The translations under genes were made by a program, and so were the position numbers. Below, piece by piece: positions 6,675 through 13,141 of a stretch of 13,141 bases of DNA. This stretch comes from an uncultured Dehalococcoidia bacterium (GTDB lineage Bacteria > Chloroflexota > Dehalococcoidia > Tepidiformales > Tepidiformaceae): positions 1 to 13,141 of the forward strand of contig CALFYR010000232.1 in assembly GCA_937954195.1 (NCBI GenBank), written 5' to 3'. Each line of letters begins with the position of its first letter. Position 1 is the first letter of the stretch. Below the pieces are notes generated by a model, which saw nothing but the letters and a program-made list of their open reading frames with translations, did not search any database and was not told the origin of the DNA.

Positions 6675-8842
6675 CGATCGACCGGGGCGAGCGTCCGAAG
6701 GTAGTTCACGAGATGCCAGATCTCTTCCTCCGAGAGCCCGGCATCCCGCCAGGCGATCATTGCGCTCCCCGGGACGCCGTTCGCGATGAAATTGTAGATG
6801 TCGCCATCCGGGTGCTGCGGCACGTGGACGGTCAGGTCCAGGGGGTAGGGATTGAGATCGAGGCCATCGGGCGGCACACCGGTCCGGCCGTGGCACGTCA
6901 TGCAGTTCGCCTCGTAAAGCCCGCGGCCCTGAGCGATCGAATTCGCATCCGGAAAGATGGGGTTGGTCGGGGTGCCGTCAGTCGGCTGGTGCGCATGGAC
7001 ACCAAAGAACAGGAGAACGCCGGCCGAGAAACCCGCCATCGTCACTCCGTTTGCCGCCCATCCAGCCTGCTTGTCGAGGGTTCGCAGCGGGTTGCGCGCC
7101 AGTGCGAATCCAAGGCCGGTGATGATGAACACCAACCCGCCGAACTGGTTCCACGTAAGGCCCGGTGTCGGCTTCGACCAGGCGCCCCCGGCGCTCTCGG
7201 CTACCACGGGCGGTCCGGCCGGGCGCACGTCGTAGAAGGCAACCACGTCGTCGAGACTTGGGCGCCGGATCTCGACTTCCACCCGCCAACGCCCTTCGAG
7301 CGTCATGAACGGACCCTGCCCGACGTGTGCTCCTTCCCCACCTGAAGTGAGCGTGAGCGAAGAAGCCGGGATCGCCGCGTCATCCTGATACCGGAACGTG
7401 AGTCGCACTCGGTCGGCGCTCACCGGTCCCCCGGCCTGATCGGCGAGGTCCACCCGGTAGGTATTGAGCCCCGTCTGGTTCGGGTCGATGTTCAGCCGGA
7501 TGGCGAGGTCGCCGAATGTGGAGGTCATGTCGAAGACCCGCGACTCGGCTTCCAGCGTGACCGACCTGGAATTCGTGGTCTGAGTTAGCGCGGCAGCCGC
7601 CCCGAAGACCAGCATGCCGAGCACGACTTCGGCAAACGCGAACATGAGAAATTTGCGCGGCTCTCCCGGCGCGGCGGCAACCAGCCGCGCTTTGCCGATG
7701 CGTGCGTTATAGAAAGCCACGGCGAGCAGGGGCAGCATCAGTCCGACCTTCACGAGGAGGATTACCCCGTATCGCGTCTCCCAAAGCTTTGCCACCTCGT
7801 CCACCTGCACGAACGTCGCGAGGAATCCTGTCGCCAGGAGCAGGAAAACCATTGCCGATGCGAGGAGCCCGAATCGGGGCATAACCGAAGCCCACTTCAG
7901 GTCCCTTCGCCCAAGACGGGCTGCGACCGCGATGCCGATGACCGCGCCGATCCACGTGACGGCCGCTGCGCCATGCACAAAATCAATCCCCCGGGCCCAG
8001 GCACTCCCGGAGCCGGCGGCAGCCGCATGGCTGGTCGCAGTGAACGCCCACAGGTAGACCGCTACGCCACCAAGCACACCGGCGGCCGAGCGTTTCGGCG
8101 CTTCCAACAGGAATGAGCCAACAGCCGCGAAGAACAGCACCAGACCAAACCGGGTGAGCCAATACCCACCACTTGGCGTTTCGAACACCAGGTCACGCAA
8201 TCCGACGCCGGAATAGGCATCGCGGATGGTTTGCAGGTTCAGCAGAGTCCCGACCGCGAGTACACCGACCCCGGCGTAGACGGTCCAGAACAGGCCGCGC
8301 TTGATGTTGGCCGGAGATTCTCGCCACAGGAGCGTCAGCAATGCGCCGGCGGCAACCATGGTCAGGCCGACCAAAGAGAGGAGGCGGACGACGATGCCGT
8401 CAGCAAGCGGTGGCGGATCAGGGTCAGTCGAGATTCCGCCGAACGCGTTGGTCTGGTCGGGCACCGTGCCGTCAGGGTTCAGCACCGTGAACGGGTACGA
8501 CCCGGCAATGGCATGCCCGTCGATGCGAGACACGTTTTCCCAGATCACGTTATAGATGCCCGGGCCGAGTGCTGGGAGCGTTGTGGTCATCACCACGCCG
8601 TCTACGGAGGCGACTGGCGTCTCCACCACGTTGCCCGTTCCGTCGAGCACCTGGATGTAGCTCGAACGCGAGTCGATGGGCTCGGTGAAGTTGAGCACGA
8701 TCGCCCCGGGTGCGCGTTGCAGGAACGAGTTCGCGGTCGGCTCCGATGAGCGCAGCGTCGCGTGGGCGGCAAGGGGGGCGACCTGCGAAAGCGCCAGCAT
8801 TGCGCCAGCGATGACCACCACCAGGCCGGCGAGCCGCCTCAT
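6671..8842 (-). CDS. CopC-CopD-FixH/YtkA-like-cytochrome c fusion protein (copper handling)
   Basis: A 723-residue membrane protein with four parts. A signal peptide is followed by a CopC domain (27-117) with the mature N-terminal His27 and DGH (Asp108, His110), the Cu(II) ligands of CopC proteins. A CopD domain (about 140-420) of multiple membrane helices carries SHAAAAG (271-277) and FVHGAAAVTWIGA (His290 inside). A periplasmic FixH/YtkA-like beta domain (about 440-540) includes GRWRVEVEIRRP. Two membrane helices (about 563-583 and 598-615) lead to a cytochrome c domain (about 630-720) with the haem site CMTCH (647-651) and probable axial Met694 in PGSAMIAW. CopC/CopD proteins take up periplasmic copper; fusion to a haem domain suggests supply to, or redox coupling with, a respiratory copper protein. 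The ATG overlaps the preceding CopC stop (ATGA). Ordinary CopC-CopD fusions are shorter and lack the haem domain. Confidence 0.9.
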   Translation of the reverse strand: MRRLAGLVVVIAGAMLALSQVAPLAAHATLRSSEPTANSFLQRAPGAIVLNFTEPIDSRSSYIQVLDGTGNVVETPVASVDGVVMTTTLPALGPGIYNVIWENVSRIDGHAIAGSYPFTVLNPDGTVPDQTNAFGGISTDPDPPPLADGIVVRLLSLVGLTMVAAGALLTLLWRESPANIKRGLFWTVYAGVGVLAVGTLLNLQTIRDAYSGVGLRDLVFETPSGGYWLTRFGLVLFFAAVGSFLLEAPKRSAAGVLGGVAVYLWAFTATSHAAAAGSGSAWARGIDFVHGAAAVTWIGAVIGIAVAARLGRRDLKWASVMPRFGLLASAMVFLLLATGFLATFVQVDEVAKLWETRYGVILLVKVGLMLPLLAVAFYNARIGKARLVAAAPGEPRKFLMFAFAEVVLGMLVFGAAAALTQTTNSRSVTLEAESRVFDMTSTFGDLAIRLNIDPNQTGLNTYRVDLADQAGGPVSADRVRLTFRYQDDAAIPASSLTLTSGGEGAHVGQGPFMTLEGRWRVEVEIRRPSLDDVVAFYDVRPAGPPVVAESAGGAWSKPTPGLTWNQFGGLVFIITGLGFALARNPLRTLDKQAGWAANGVTMAGFSAGVLLFFGVHAHQPTDGTPTNPIFPDANSIAQGRGLYEANCMTCHGRTGVPPDGLDLNPYPLDLTVHVPQHPDGDIYNFIANGVPGSAMIAWRDAGLSEEEIWHLVNYLRTLAPVDR

Positions 8843-9423
8843 GCTTTCCTCTGGACCAGGAAAAAGGAGCTGCCCGCTCCGAAAACGAACATCAACGCCC
8901 CAACCGCGACCACGAGGATCCAGGTTACCCCTTTATCCCCGCCACCACCCGATCCGATCACGGCAGGGGGAGGTGCCGTTTCCGTCTCGGTTCCTCCGGG
9001 ATTTAGCAGGTCTTCACGGAGGACTTCCTGGCCGGGATCGGCGGCGGCTGAGGGGTCGTACGTGAATGTCGTACTACCCGAATCCGGGTCACCGTCCTCA
9101 GCGCTTAGCGTCTTCCACTCGACGGTGTACTCCCCCGGCTCCAGGTTCGAAGGCAAAGCGACGGAAAGCCGCTTGCGGTCGGCGTTGTCGATGACCGCGG
9201 CGATCGTGGTGACTTCGTTTCCGGCCGCGTCGAGGACATCTATGTCGTTCTGGCCGTCCTGCCGCGCCATCTCCTGGCTCATTTCGAACACCACTTCGAG
9301 GGGCGGCTCGTTCAGCACTGCGCCATCGCCAGGAGTAACCCGCGTGGGCTCAGCGTGAGCGAAGACAAGGACAACTGGCAGCACGGCAGCCATCGCTGCG
9401 AGTAGGGGCGCGACGAACTTCAT
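8839..9423 (-). CDS. CopC-family copper-binding protein with C-terminal membrane anchor
   Basis: A 194-residue protein with a signal peptide (MKFVAPLLAAMAAVLPVVLV) and cleavage predicted after FA, which would leave an N-terminal His23 (HAEPTRVTPGDG). The CopC beta-barrel follows (about 23-128). A Gly/Pro-rich linker leads to a C-terminal membrane helix (WILVVAVGALMFVFGAG) with a short basic tail, so the protein is held in the membrane rather than free in the periplasm. At the second CopC metal site the usual DGH reads DGD, so the Cu(II) site differs from that of the downstream fusion. The ATG at 9423 is chosen because it starts the signal peptide; a GTG at 9516 in the same frame would add 31 charged residues and overlap the LLM gene. 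The stop overlaps the next gene's ATG (ATGA), making a two-gene copper operon. Confidence 0.85.
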   Translation of the reverse strand: MKFVAPLLAAMAAVLPVVLVFAHAEPTRVTPGDGAVLNEPPLEVVFEMSQEMARQDGQNDIDVLDAAGNEVTTIAAVIDNADRKRLSVALPSNLEPGEYTVEWKTLSAEDGDPDSGSTTFTYDPSAAADPGQEVLREDLLNPGGTETETAPPPAVIGSGGGGDKGVTWILVVAVGALMFVFGAGSSFFLVQRKA

Positions 9424-9433
9424 TCTTGGGACA

Positions 9434-9461
9434 AGTGTACCGGTGGGCAGGTGCGGAGCAA
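9434..9461 (-). promoter_or_regulatory. Candidate promoter for the copper operon, near-leaderless
   Basis: On the minus strand TTGCTC (9461-9456), a 16-nt spacer, then TACACT (9439-9434) resembles a housekeeping promoter (4 of 6 in the -10). It ends 10 nt before the ATG at 9423, which would leave only about 3 nt of leader. No Shine-Dalgarno precedes that ATG, which fits a leaderless transcript. Weak evidence; read-through from the LLM gene 61 bp upstream is the alternative. Confidence 0.3.
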
Positions 9462-9484
9462 CGGAAAGGCGCTTGACCGGGGCA

Positions 9485-10627
9485 CTACCGCGCTGCGGCT
9501 CGCTGTATTGCCTCACGTTTCTCCGCTTCGGCGGCCTTCGAAGCCTCCGCGCGTTCCATCCGCGTGAACGCCGGCATCACCTCGGTCGCGAACAGGCGAA
9601 GGGAGTTGAGCACCTTCTCCTGGGGGATGGTCTCGCCGGTATTTATAAGGAAGACCATGCGATCGACGCCGACTTCCTCCCACCATTTGAGCGCCTTGAT
9701 GCAGGCCTCGGGGTCGCCGATGGGCGTGCCTTCGCGTACAGGGCCGACAACGTCGCCGGGGCGGTTGCGCAGGGGCGCCGCACTGGCATGCGAATGGTAC
9801 GCAGGCGAGGGGTAGATACCCCCGACACCAACCAGGTGCGCCGCACGCACACCGAACTGCATGGCGGCCATGCCACCAATGGCCTTCGCCTGTGAGTCAT
9901 CCTCGTCGCAGTACATGAACGCGACTCCGTTCACCTGCTCGTTCACCGCTTCGCCCACGGGTTCGCAGGTGCGAATGGCGCGGCGGTAGTCCTTCACCAT
10001 CTGCTGGTAATCAAGGGGGGCGCCCAGCGTCACGCCGAGCATGCCCATGCCGCGCTCGCCCGCCTGCACCGCCGTCTCCGGTGATTGCACCGCCACCCAG
10101 AGCGGCGGGTGCGGCGACTGGATCGGCTTCGGCAGTACATTGCGCGGCGGCATCGAAAAGTGGCGGCCGTTCCAGGAGAAGTCGTCGGTCGTCCACATCT
10201 TGACCACGGCGCGCGTGCATTCGTCCCACATCTCCTTGGTCACATCGGGCTCGCAGCCGAATGCGCCCAGCTCGGTCCACGTCGCAGAACGCCCGGTGCC
10301 AAACTCCAACCGGCCATCGCTCAGGATATCGAGTGTCGCGGCGCGTTCGGCCACCCGCGCGGGATGGTTGATGGGCGGGAGCATGAGCGCAATGCCGTGC
10401 CCGAACCGGATCCGCTGCGTCTTCGCGGCGCAGTACGAGAGGAAGACTTCGGGCGCCGAGGAGTGGGAGTACTCCTCCAGGAAGTGGTGCTCCACCTCCC
10501 AAACCTGGTCGAACCCAACCTCGTCGGCGGTTACCACTTGCTCCACGGCCTGGTGGAAGACGCGGTACTCCGACCGCTCATCCCACGGCTTAAGGACCGA
10601 GTGCTCGTAAAAGATGCCGAACTTCAT
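9485..10627 (-). CDS. LLM-class (bacterial luciferase-like) flavin-dependent oxidoreductase
   Basis: A 380-residue soluble TIM-barrel protein of the luciferase-like monooxygenase family, which uses reduced FMN or F420. The recognisable path is MKFGIFYEHS at the start, GFDQVWEVEHHF, then FGHGIALMLPPINHPARVAE, then LSDGRLEFGTGRS, and PPLWVAVQSPET in the second half. The length is normal for the family, apart from an extra Ala/Glu-rich charged tail of about 25 residues. A GAGGGG lies a few nt before the ATG at 10627. It is divergent from the DegV gene across an 86-bp gap and precedes the copper operon by 61 bp on the same strand. The substrate cannot be told; such enzymes oxidise aldehydes, sulfonates, F420-linked alcohols or pollutants. 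Confidence 0.92.
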   Translation of the reverse strand: MKFGIFYEHSVLKPWDERSEYRVFHQAVEQVVTADEVGFDQVWEVEHHFLEEYSHSSAPEVFLSYCAAKTQRIRFGHGIALMLPPINHPARVAERAATLDILSDGRLEFGTGRSATWTELGAFGCEPDVTKEMWDECTRAVVKMWTTDDFSWNGRHFSMPPRNVLPKPIQSPHPPLWVAVQSPETAVQAGERGMGMLGVTLGAPLDYQQMVKDYRRAIRTCEPVGEAVNEQVNGVAFMYCDEDDSQAKAIGGMAAMQFGVRAAHLVGVGGIYPSPAYHSHASAAPLRNRPGDVVGPVREGTPIGDPEACIKALKWWEEVGVDRMVFLINTGETIPQEKVLNSLRLFATEVMPAFTRMERAEASKAAEAEKREAIQRAAAR

Positions 10628-10658
10628 GCGCCCCTCGTTTCGCGCGACGGAAATCCTA

Positions 10659-10686
10659 AGCCTCAGGCTAACAATTATGCTAGCAT
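10659..10686. promoter_or_regulatory. Two short palindromes between the divergent LLM and DegV genes
   Basis: AGCCT-C-AGGCT (10659-10669) and a perfect 10-bp palindrome ATGCTAGCAT (10677-10686) lie in the AT-richest part of the gap. Minus-strand CATAAT (10679-10674) and plus-strand TATGCT resemble -10 hexamers and overlap the second palindrome, so a dimeric regulator binding here could control both directions. No -35 of good quality is visible on either strand. Inference only. Confidence 0.3.
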
Positions 10687-10713
10687 CCCGCCGGGAGAGA
10701 GCGTCGCCGCCGT

Positions 10714-11571
10714 ATGAAGAACTCCATCGCGCTGGTCACCGACTCTGCCGCGAACCTCCCCGCGGAAGTCGCCGGAGAACTGGGCATCCTCGTCGCCCCT
10801 GGCAGTTATGCCTTCGACGACGAACGAGTCGTCGAGCAGGCCTCAGCCCTGCCGAAGATGTTCGAGCGGATGCGGGAAACGGGCGAGGCGCCCCGCACCT
10901 TCGGACCCACGGAAGCGGCGTGGACCGGCGCGTTCCTGGCGGGTCTTGAGCGGGCGGACTCGGTGCTCTGCCTGGTCACCCCGTTCGATGTCTCATCGTC
11001 GTTCACCACTGCCTCGGCCGCGATGCTCGCCATCCAGTTTGATCGACCCGAAGCGCGTATCAAGGTTGTGAACCCCGGCGTGGGCAGCGTCGGCCTGGCC
11101 TCGCTGCTGACATCCCTCTCTCAGTGCGCCGGCACGCAACGCATCGAAGACGCGCTCGAGTCCATAGAAGCGCTCGAACCAGCCAGCGATGCCTTGTTCG
11201 TACCCGGGAGCACCGCGTGGCTCGAACGCTCGGGCCGCCTCGCGCTCATCGAAGAACGGTTGGGTGAGCTGGATGGCGCCTGCCCCGTCCTTCGTGCCGG
11301 GACACGACTCACCGGCGTGTCGCGAGCAGAGACGTTCGACGACGCGCTCCAAGCCGCCGCGACCGCCGTCGCGGTTCGAGCGGGGCTCGGACGGCCGCTC
11401 GTGGTCACCATCGCCCATGCGGATGCCCCGGCGTCGGCGGATCGTGCCGTCGAACTTGTGGGTGCGGGGCACCCGGGGGCGCGCGTCGTCGTTAGCAACC
11501 TGGCCGCGACCATCGGCGCCCAGCTTGGGCCCGGTACCGTGGGAATCGGCGTAGCACCGGGGAGGGTGTGA
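10714..11571 (+). CDS. DegV family (fatty-acid-binding) protein
   Basis: A 285-residue soluble protein. DegV/FakB proteins hold a fatty acid in a cleft, and some present it to the FakA kinase. The start, MKNSIALVTDSAANLP, matches the family opening TDS-x-x-(D/N)LP. Other family blocks follow: TPFDVSSSFTTASAAMLA (normally SS-x-LSGTYQSA), KVVNPGVGSVGLA, then VPGSTAWLERSGRL and PVLRAGTRLTGVSRAET. The blocks are recognisable but diverged; in particular the SGTY of the lipid-binding loop is SSFTT. The ATG at 10714 has only a purine run (GGGAGAGA) 13 nt upstream, a longer spacing than usual. No FakA homologue is in the window. Its stop is one base from the next gene's ATG, so the two are probably made together. 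Confidence 0.85.
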   Translation: MKNSIALVTDSAANLPAEVAGELGILVAPGSYAFDDERVVEQASALPKMFERMRETGEAPRTFGPTEAAWTGAFLAGLERADSVLCLVTPFDVSSSFTTASAAMLAIQFDRPEARIKVVNPGVGSVGLASLLTSLSQCAGTQRIEDALESIEALEPASDALFVPGSTAWLERSGRLALIEERLGELDGACPVLRAGTRLTGVSRAETFDDALQAAATAVAVRAGLGRPLVVTIAHADAPASADRAVELVGAGHPGARVVVSNLAATIGAQLGPGTVGIGVAPGRV

Positions 11572-11572
11572 G

Positions 11573-12265
11573 ATGCCGGATACCGGGACACTCGATCGGA
11601 CAACCGTGGTGGCGGGCAATGTGCCAGAGAAGCCCGAACCGATCGTTTTGGAAGATGCGCGCTGGCTTCAGATCACGTTCGAGGTCCCGCGGCGGGCCGC
11701 TCTGGAAGCCTTGCCGGCGGATGTCTCGCGTCCCATACCCTGCTACGGGCGACTGTTGATAGCGGCCGGCCATCTCGACCGGGAGCCGGCGTCGTTCGCC
11801 GCGCTGGCAGTCGGTGGCAGGTTCATGCTGATGCCCCGAAACGTCCTGGCGGCAGGGGTAGCCTCGGTGGACCGTATAGCCGGGACCTTCAGCAATGGGA
11901 TGCAAGCCGGGGCAACCTCCATCGAACGTGAGGGGCAAAGGATCACCGGTACTGTGTCCTCGGCGATGGGCGAACTGGCGACCGCCGTGCTCCCGGCCGC
12001 CTACGCGATCGAACCATCCATGTTGCGATGGGATCCCTGGCTGGCCATCGCCAACCACGATGGGGAACCCGTTCTGACCGAGATACTTGTGACACCCGAA
12101 ATCGAGTTGGCGATGCTCTCCAAGGGTGCCGCCTTGCAGCCCACGGATGTGGTGCCCAGGAACCATCCGTTCCGCGCGCTGCGGAACCTGCTGACGATCT
12201 CGTCGTGCTACGCCGAAGGTACGCTCACTTTCAGCGAGCCCCGCATCCTGCGGGAGTGCTCATAG
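11573..12265 (+). CDS. Uncharacterised protein, weakly acetoacetate-decarboxylase-like
   Basis: I do not recognise this 230-residue protein with confidence. It is soluble and beta-rich, with no signal peptide or membrane helix. The opening RWLQITFEVPRRAALEALPAD and the closing FRALRNLLTISSCYAEGTLTF resemble the start and end of acetoacetate-decarboxylase-fold (ADC-like) proteins, but the catalytic-lysine block (G-x-P-K) is not seen, so decarboxylase activity is unlikely. The ATG lies one base after the DegV stop (TGAGATG) with GGAGGG about 7 nt upstream, inside the DegV 3' end, so the gene is probably translationally coupled to DegV. It meets the downstream VOC gene tail to tail, with one base between the stops. 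A role connected to an acyl or fatty-acid ligand is speculation from the neighbour. Confidence 0.6.
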   Translation: MPDTGTLDRTTVVAGNVPEKPEPIVLEDARWLQITFEVPRRAALEALPADVSRPIPCYGRLLIAAGHLDREPASFAALAVGGRFMLMPRNVLAAGVASVDRIAGTFSNGMQAGATSIEREGQRITGTVSSAMGELATAVLPAAYAIEPSMLRWDPWLAIANHDGEPVLTEILVTPEIELAMLSKGAALQPTDVVPRNHPFRALRNLLTISSCYAEGTLTFSEPRILRECS

Positions 12266-12266
12266 G

Positions 12267-12851
12267 CTACTGGCCTCCGGTCGCCACCAACCCAAGGTAC
12301 CGGTCCACATCAGAGGACGTCGCTGGCTTGTGTTTCACGTCGTCGGGCCGCATGGCGCGGAGCCAGGTGGCGAATTCGAGCAGTATGCCGTCCGGATCCA
12401 TGAAGTAGAACGAGCGGATGAACACGCCTTCGTGGAGTTCGCGGGCAACCTGTCGCGGGCTGTCGTCGTGGTTCAGGATCGGGGTGACGTGGACGCCCTT
12501 CGCCTTGAGCTTCGCGTGGTACTCATCGAACTTGTCCGACGGCACGTCGAAAGCGACGTGGTTCATCGACCCATGGGCCGTGGCCAGTTCCCCTTCTCCC
12601 GGCATGCCGGTGGGAGCGGAGATTCCCGGTGCAGCGGCCGGCGCGTTGGGGAACCAGAAGAACGCGAGCCGATCGCCATTCCCGATGTCAAAGAAGAAGT
12701 GCTGACCCATGTTGCCCGGCAACTCGATCGTCTTCACCAGCGGCATGCCGAGAACGTTCGTGTAGAAGTCGACGGTGCGCTCCATGTCGCGACAAACGAG
12801 CGCGAGGTGGTTGATCCCGCGGAGTTCGAACTCGGTGTTCTCCTGCTGCAT
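12267..12851 (-). CDS. VOC family protein, probable single-domain extradiol-dioxygenase-like enzyme
   Basis: A 194-residue VOC protein carrying a complete His-His-Glu triad of the type used by extradiol ring-cleaving dioxygenases and glyoxalases: His15 (GINHLALV), His98 (MNHVAFDV) and Glu159 (ILLEFAT). The FYFMDPDGILLEF block also keeps a Tyr near the active site. A loop rich in Pro/Gly/Ala (about 69-90) separates the two beta-alpha units. The ATG at 12851 is chosen because a perfect GGAGG sits 6 nt upstream (12858-12862); an in-frame earlier start at 12890 adds 13 residues with no family similarity. The DinB-like gene lies 59 bp upstream on the same strand and may share its transcript. The substrate is unknown; a catechol-like or hydroxyketone ligand is possible. 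Confidence 0.88.
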   Translation of the reverse strand: MQQENTEFELRGINHLALVCRDMERTVDFYTNVLGMPLVKTIELPGNMGQHFFFDIGNGDRLAFFWFPNAPAAAPGISAPTGMPGEGELATAHGSMNHVAFDVPSDKFDEYHAKLKAKGVHVTPILNHDDSPRQVARELHEGVFIRSFYFMDPDGILLEFATWLRAMRPDDVKHKPATSSDVDRYLGLVATGGQ

Positions 12852-12857
12852 CGCGTG

Positions 12858-12862
12858 CCTCC
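12858..12862 (-). promoter_or_regulatory. Shine-Dalgarno GGAGG that fixes the VOC start at 12851
   Basis: GGAGG on the minus strand, 6 nt before the ATG, is ideal for that start and would fall inside the coding region if translation began at 12890. Confidence 0.7.
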
Positions 12863-12910
12863 ATGCTGCAGCCCGTCCCGGGGCCGCCACTGGAAGCTTA
12901 CACCAACTGG

Positions 12911-13141
12911 CTAGCGGTCCAGCCAGAGATCACGCGTGAGCTGGACCTGGCCCACATGCTCCGCCAGGTGAGAGGTCGCATGCATCAGCCCGGAGATCGC
13001 GCCGCGGCCCGCGGAAGGATCTTCGTCCGGCCACGAGACCACCGTCTCGAGGCACTCTTCCGTACCCCTGGAAAGAATGGACTCGAACTCCGCGGGAGCC
13101 GCGTCAATCGCGGATGCCAGGCTCGCAACCTTTGCCCCCGC
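12911..13141 (-). CDS. DinB family protein (3' part; gene begins outside the window)
   Basis: I translated this frame directly; it is open from the window edge to a TAG at 12911-12913, giving the last 76 residues. The C-terminal helix carries MHATSHLAEHVGQVQLTRDLWL. The spaced histidines and the HVGQ turn are typical of DinB/YfiT-like four-helix proteins, where His residues bind a divalent metal and some members are thiol-dependent transferases (mycothiol, bacillithiol). Only part of the metal site is in view, so activity cannot be judged. The upstream part of this fragment (LASAIDAAPAEFESILSR) fits the third helix. It is followed on the same strand by the VOC gene 59 bp away. Confidence 0.78.
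   Translation of the reverse strand, partial: AGAKVASLASAIDAAPAEFESILSRGTEECLETVVSWPDEDPSAGRGAISGLMHATSHLAEHVGQVQLTRDLWLDR

Noticed and set aside
6374..7345. 323-residue plus-strand open frame
   Set aside because: Overlaps the VOC and copper-fusion genes, both with strong domain evidence; its translation shows no domain.
11492..12166. 224-residue minus-strand open frame
   Set aside because: Antisense to the coupled gene after degV, which has a good ribosome site and continuous operon structure; His/Gly-rich translation without motif.

Overview
The window is high-GC, densely coded bacterial DNA. It holds eleven complete protein genes and two genes cut by the window edges, with no intergenic gap above about 135 bp. 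I see no rRNA, tRNA, CRISPR array or insertion sequence. A secreted or membrane-anchored M23-type protein with a long Pro/Thr tail, VWA and CopC/CopD envelope proteins, a luciferase-like oxidoreductase, VOC proteins and a DinB-type protein together suggest a free-living Chloroflexota bacterium. This placement is an inference from protein style, not from a marker gene.

Layout. (1) Positions 1-3435, minus strand: the 5' part of an ECF sigma factor gene, preceded (in + coordinates) by a two-gene operon for a membrane-anchored M23-like protein and a VWA/FHA-like membrane protein. Both transcription units carry the same gapped promoter motif (GTAAC, 15 nt, GCGTCTkA), so the sigma factor probably activates its own gene and the envelope operon. 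(2) 3527-5900, minus: a tightly coupled trio of a DUF7064/CrtC-like protein, an APH-fold phosphotransferase and a DUF6285 protein. (3) 5988-6674, plus: a two-module VOC protein, divergent from the trio. (4) 6671-9423, minus: a copper operon, a membrane-anchored CopC followed by a four-part CopC-CopD-FixH/YtkA-like-cytochrome c fusion. (5) 9485-10627, minus: an LLM-class flavin oxidoreductase. (6) 10714-12265, plus: a DegV-family protein followed one base later by an unrecognised protein with faint resemblance to acetoacetate decarboxylases. (7) 12267-13141, minus: a VOC protein with a His-His-Glu metal triad and the 3' part of a DinB-family gene.

How they may work together. Region 1 looks like an autoregulated ECF stress circuit acting on the cell envelope. 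Region 4 looks like periplasmic copper capture plus membrane transfer, physically fused to a c-type cytochrome. Region 2 is a compact, poorly characterised cassette, possibly for modifying a hydrophobic metabolite. The least described items are the ECF-linked M23/VWA-FHA operon, the CopC-CopD-cytochrome c fusion, and the DUF7064/phosphotransferase/DUF6285 trio.
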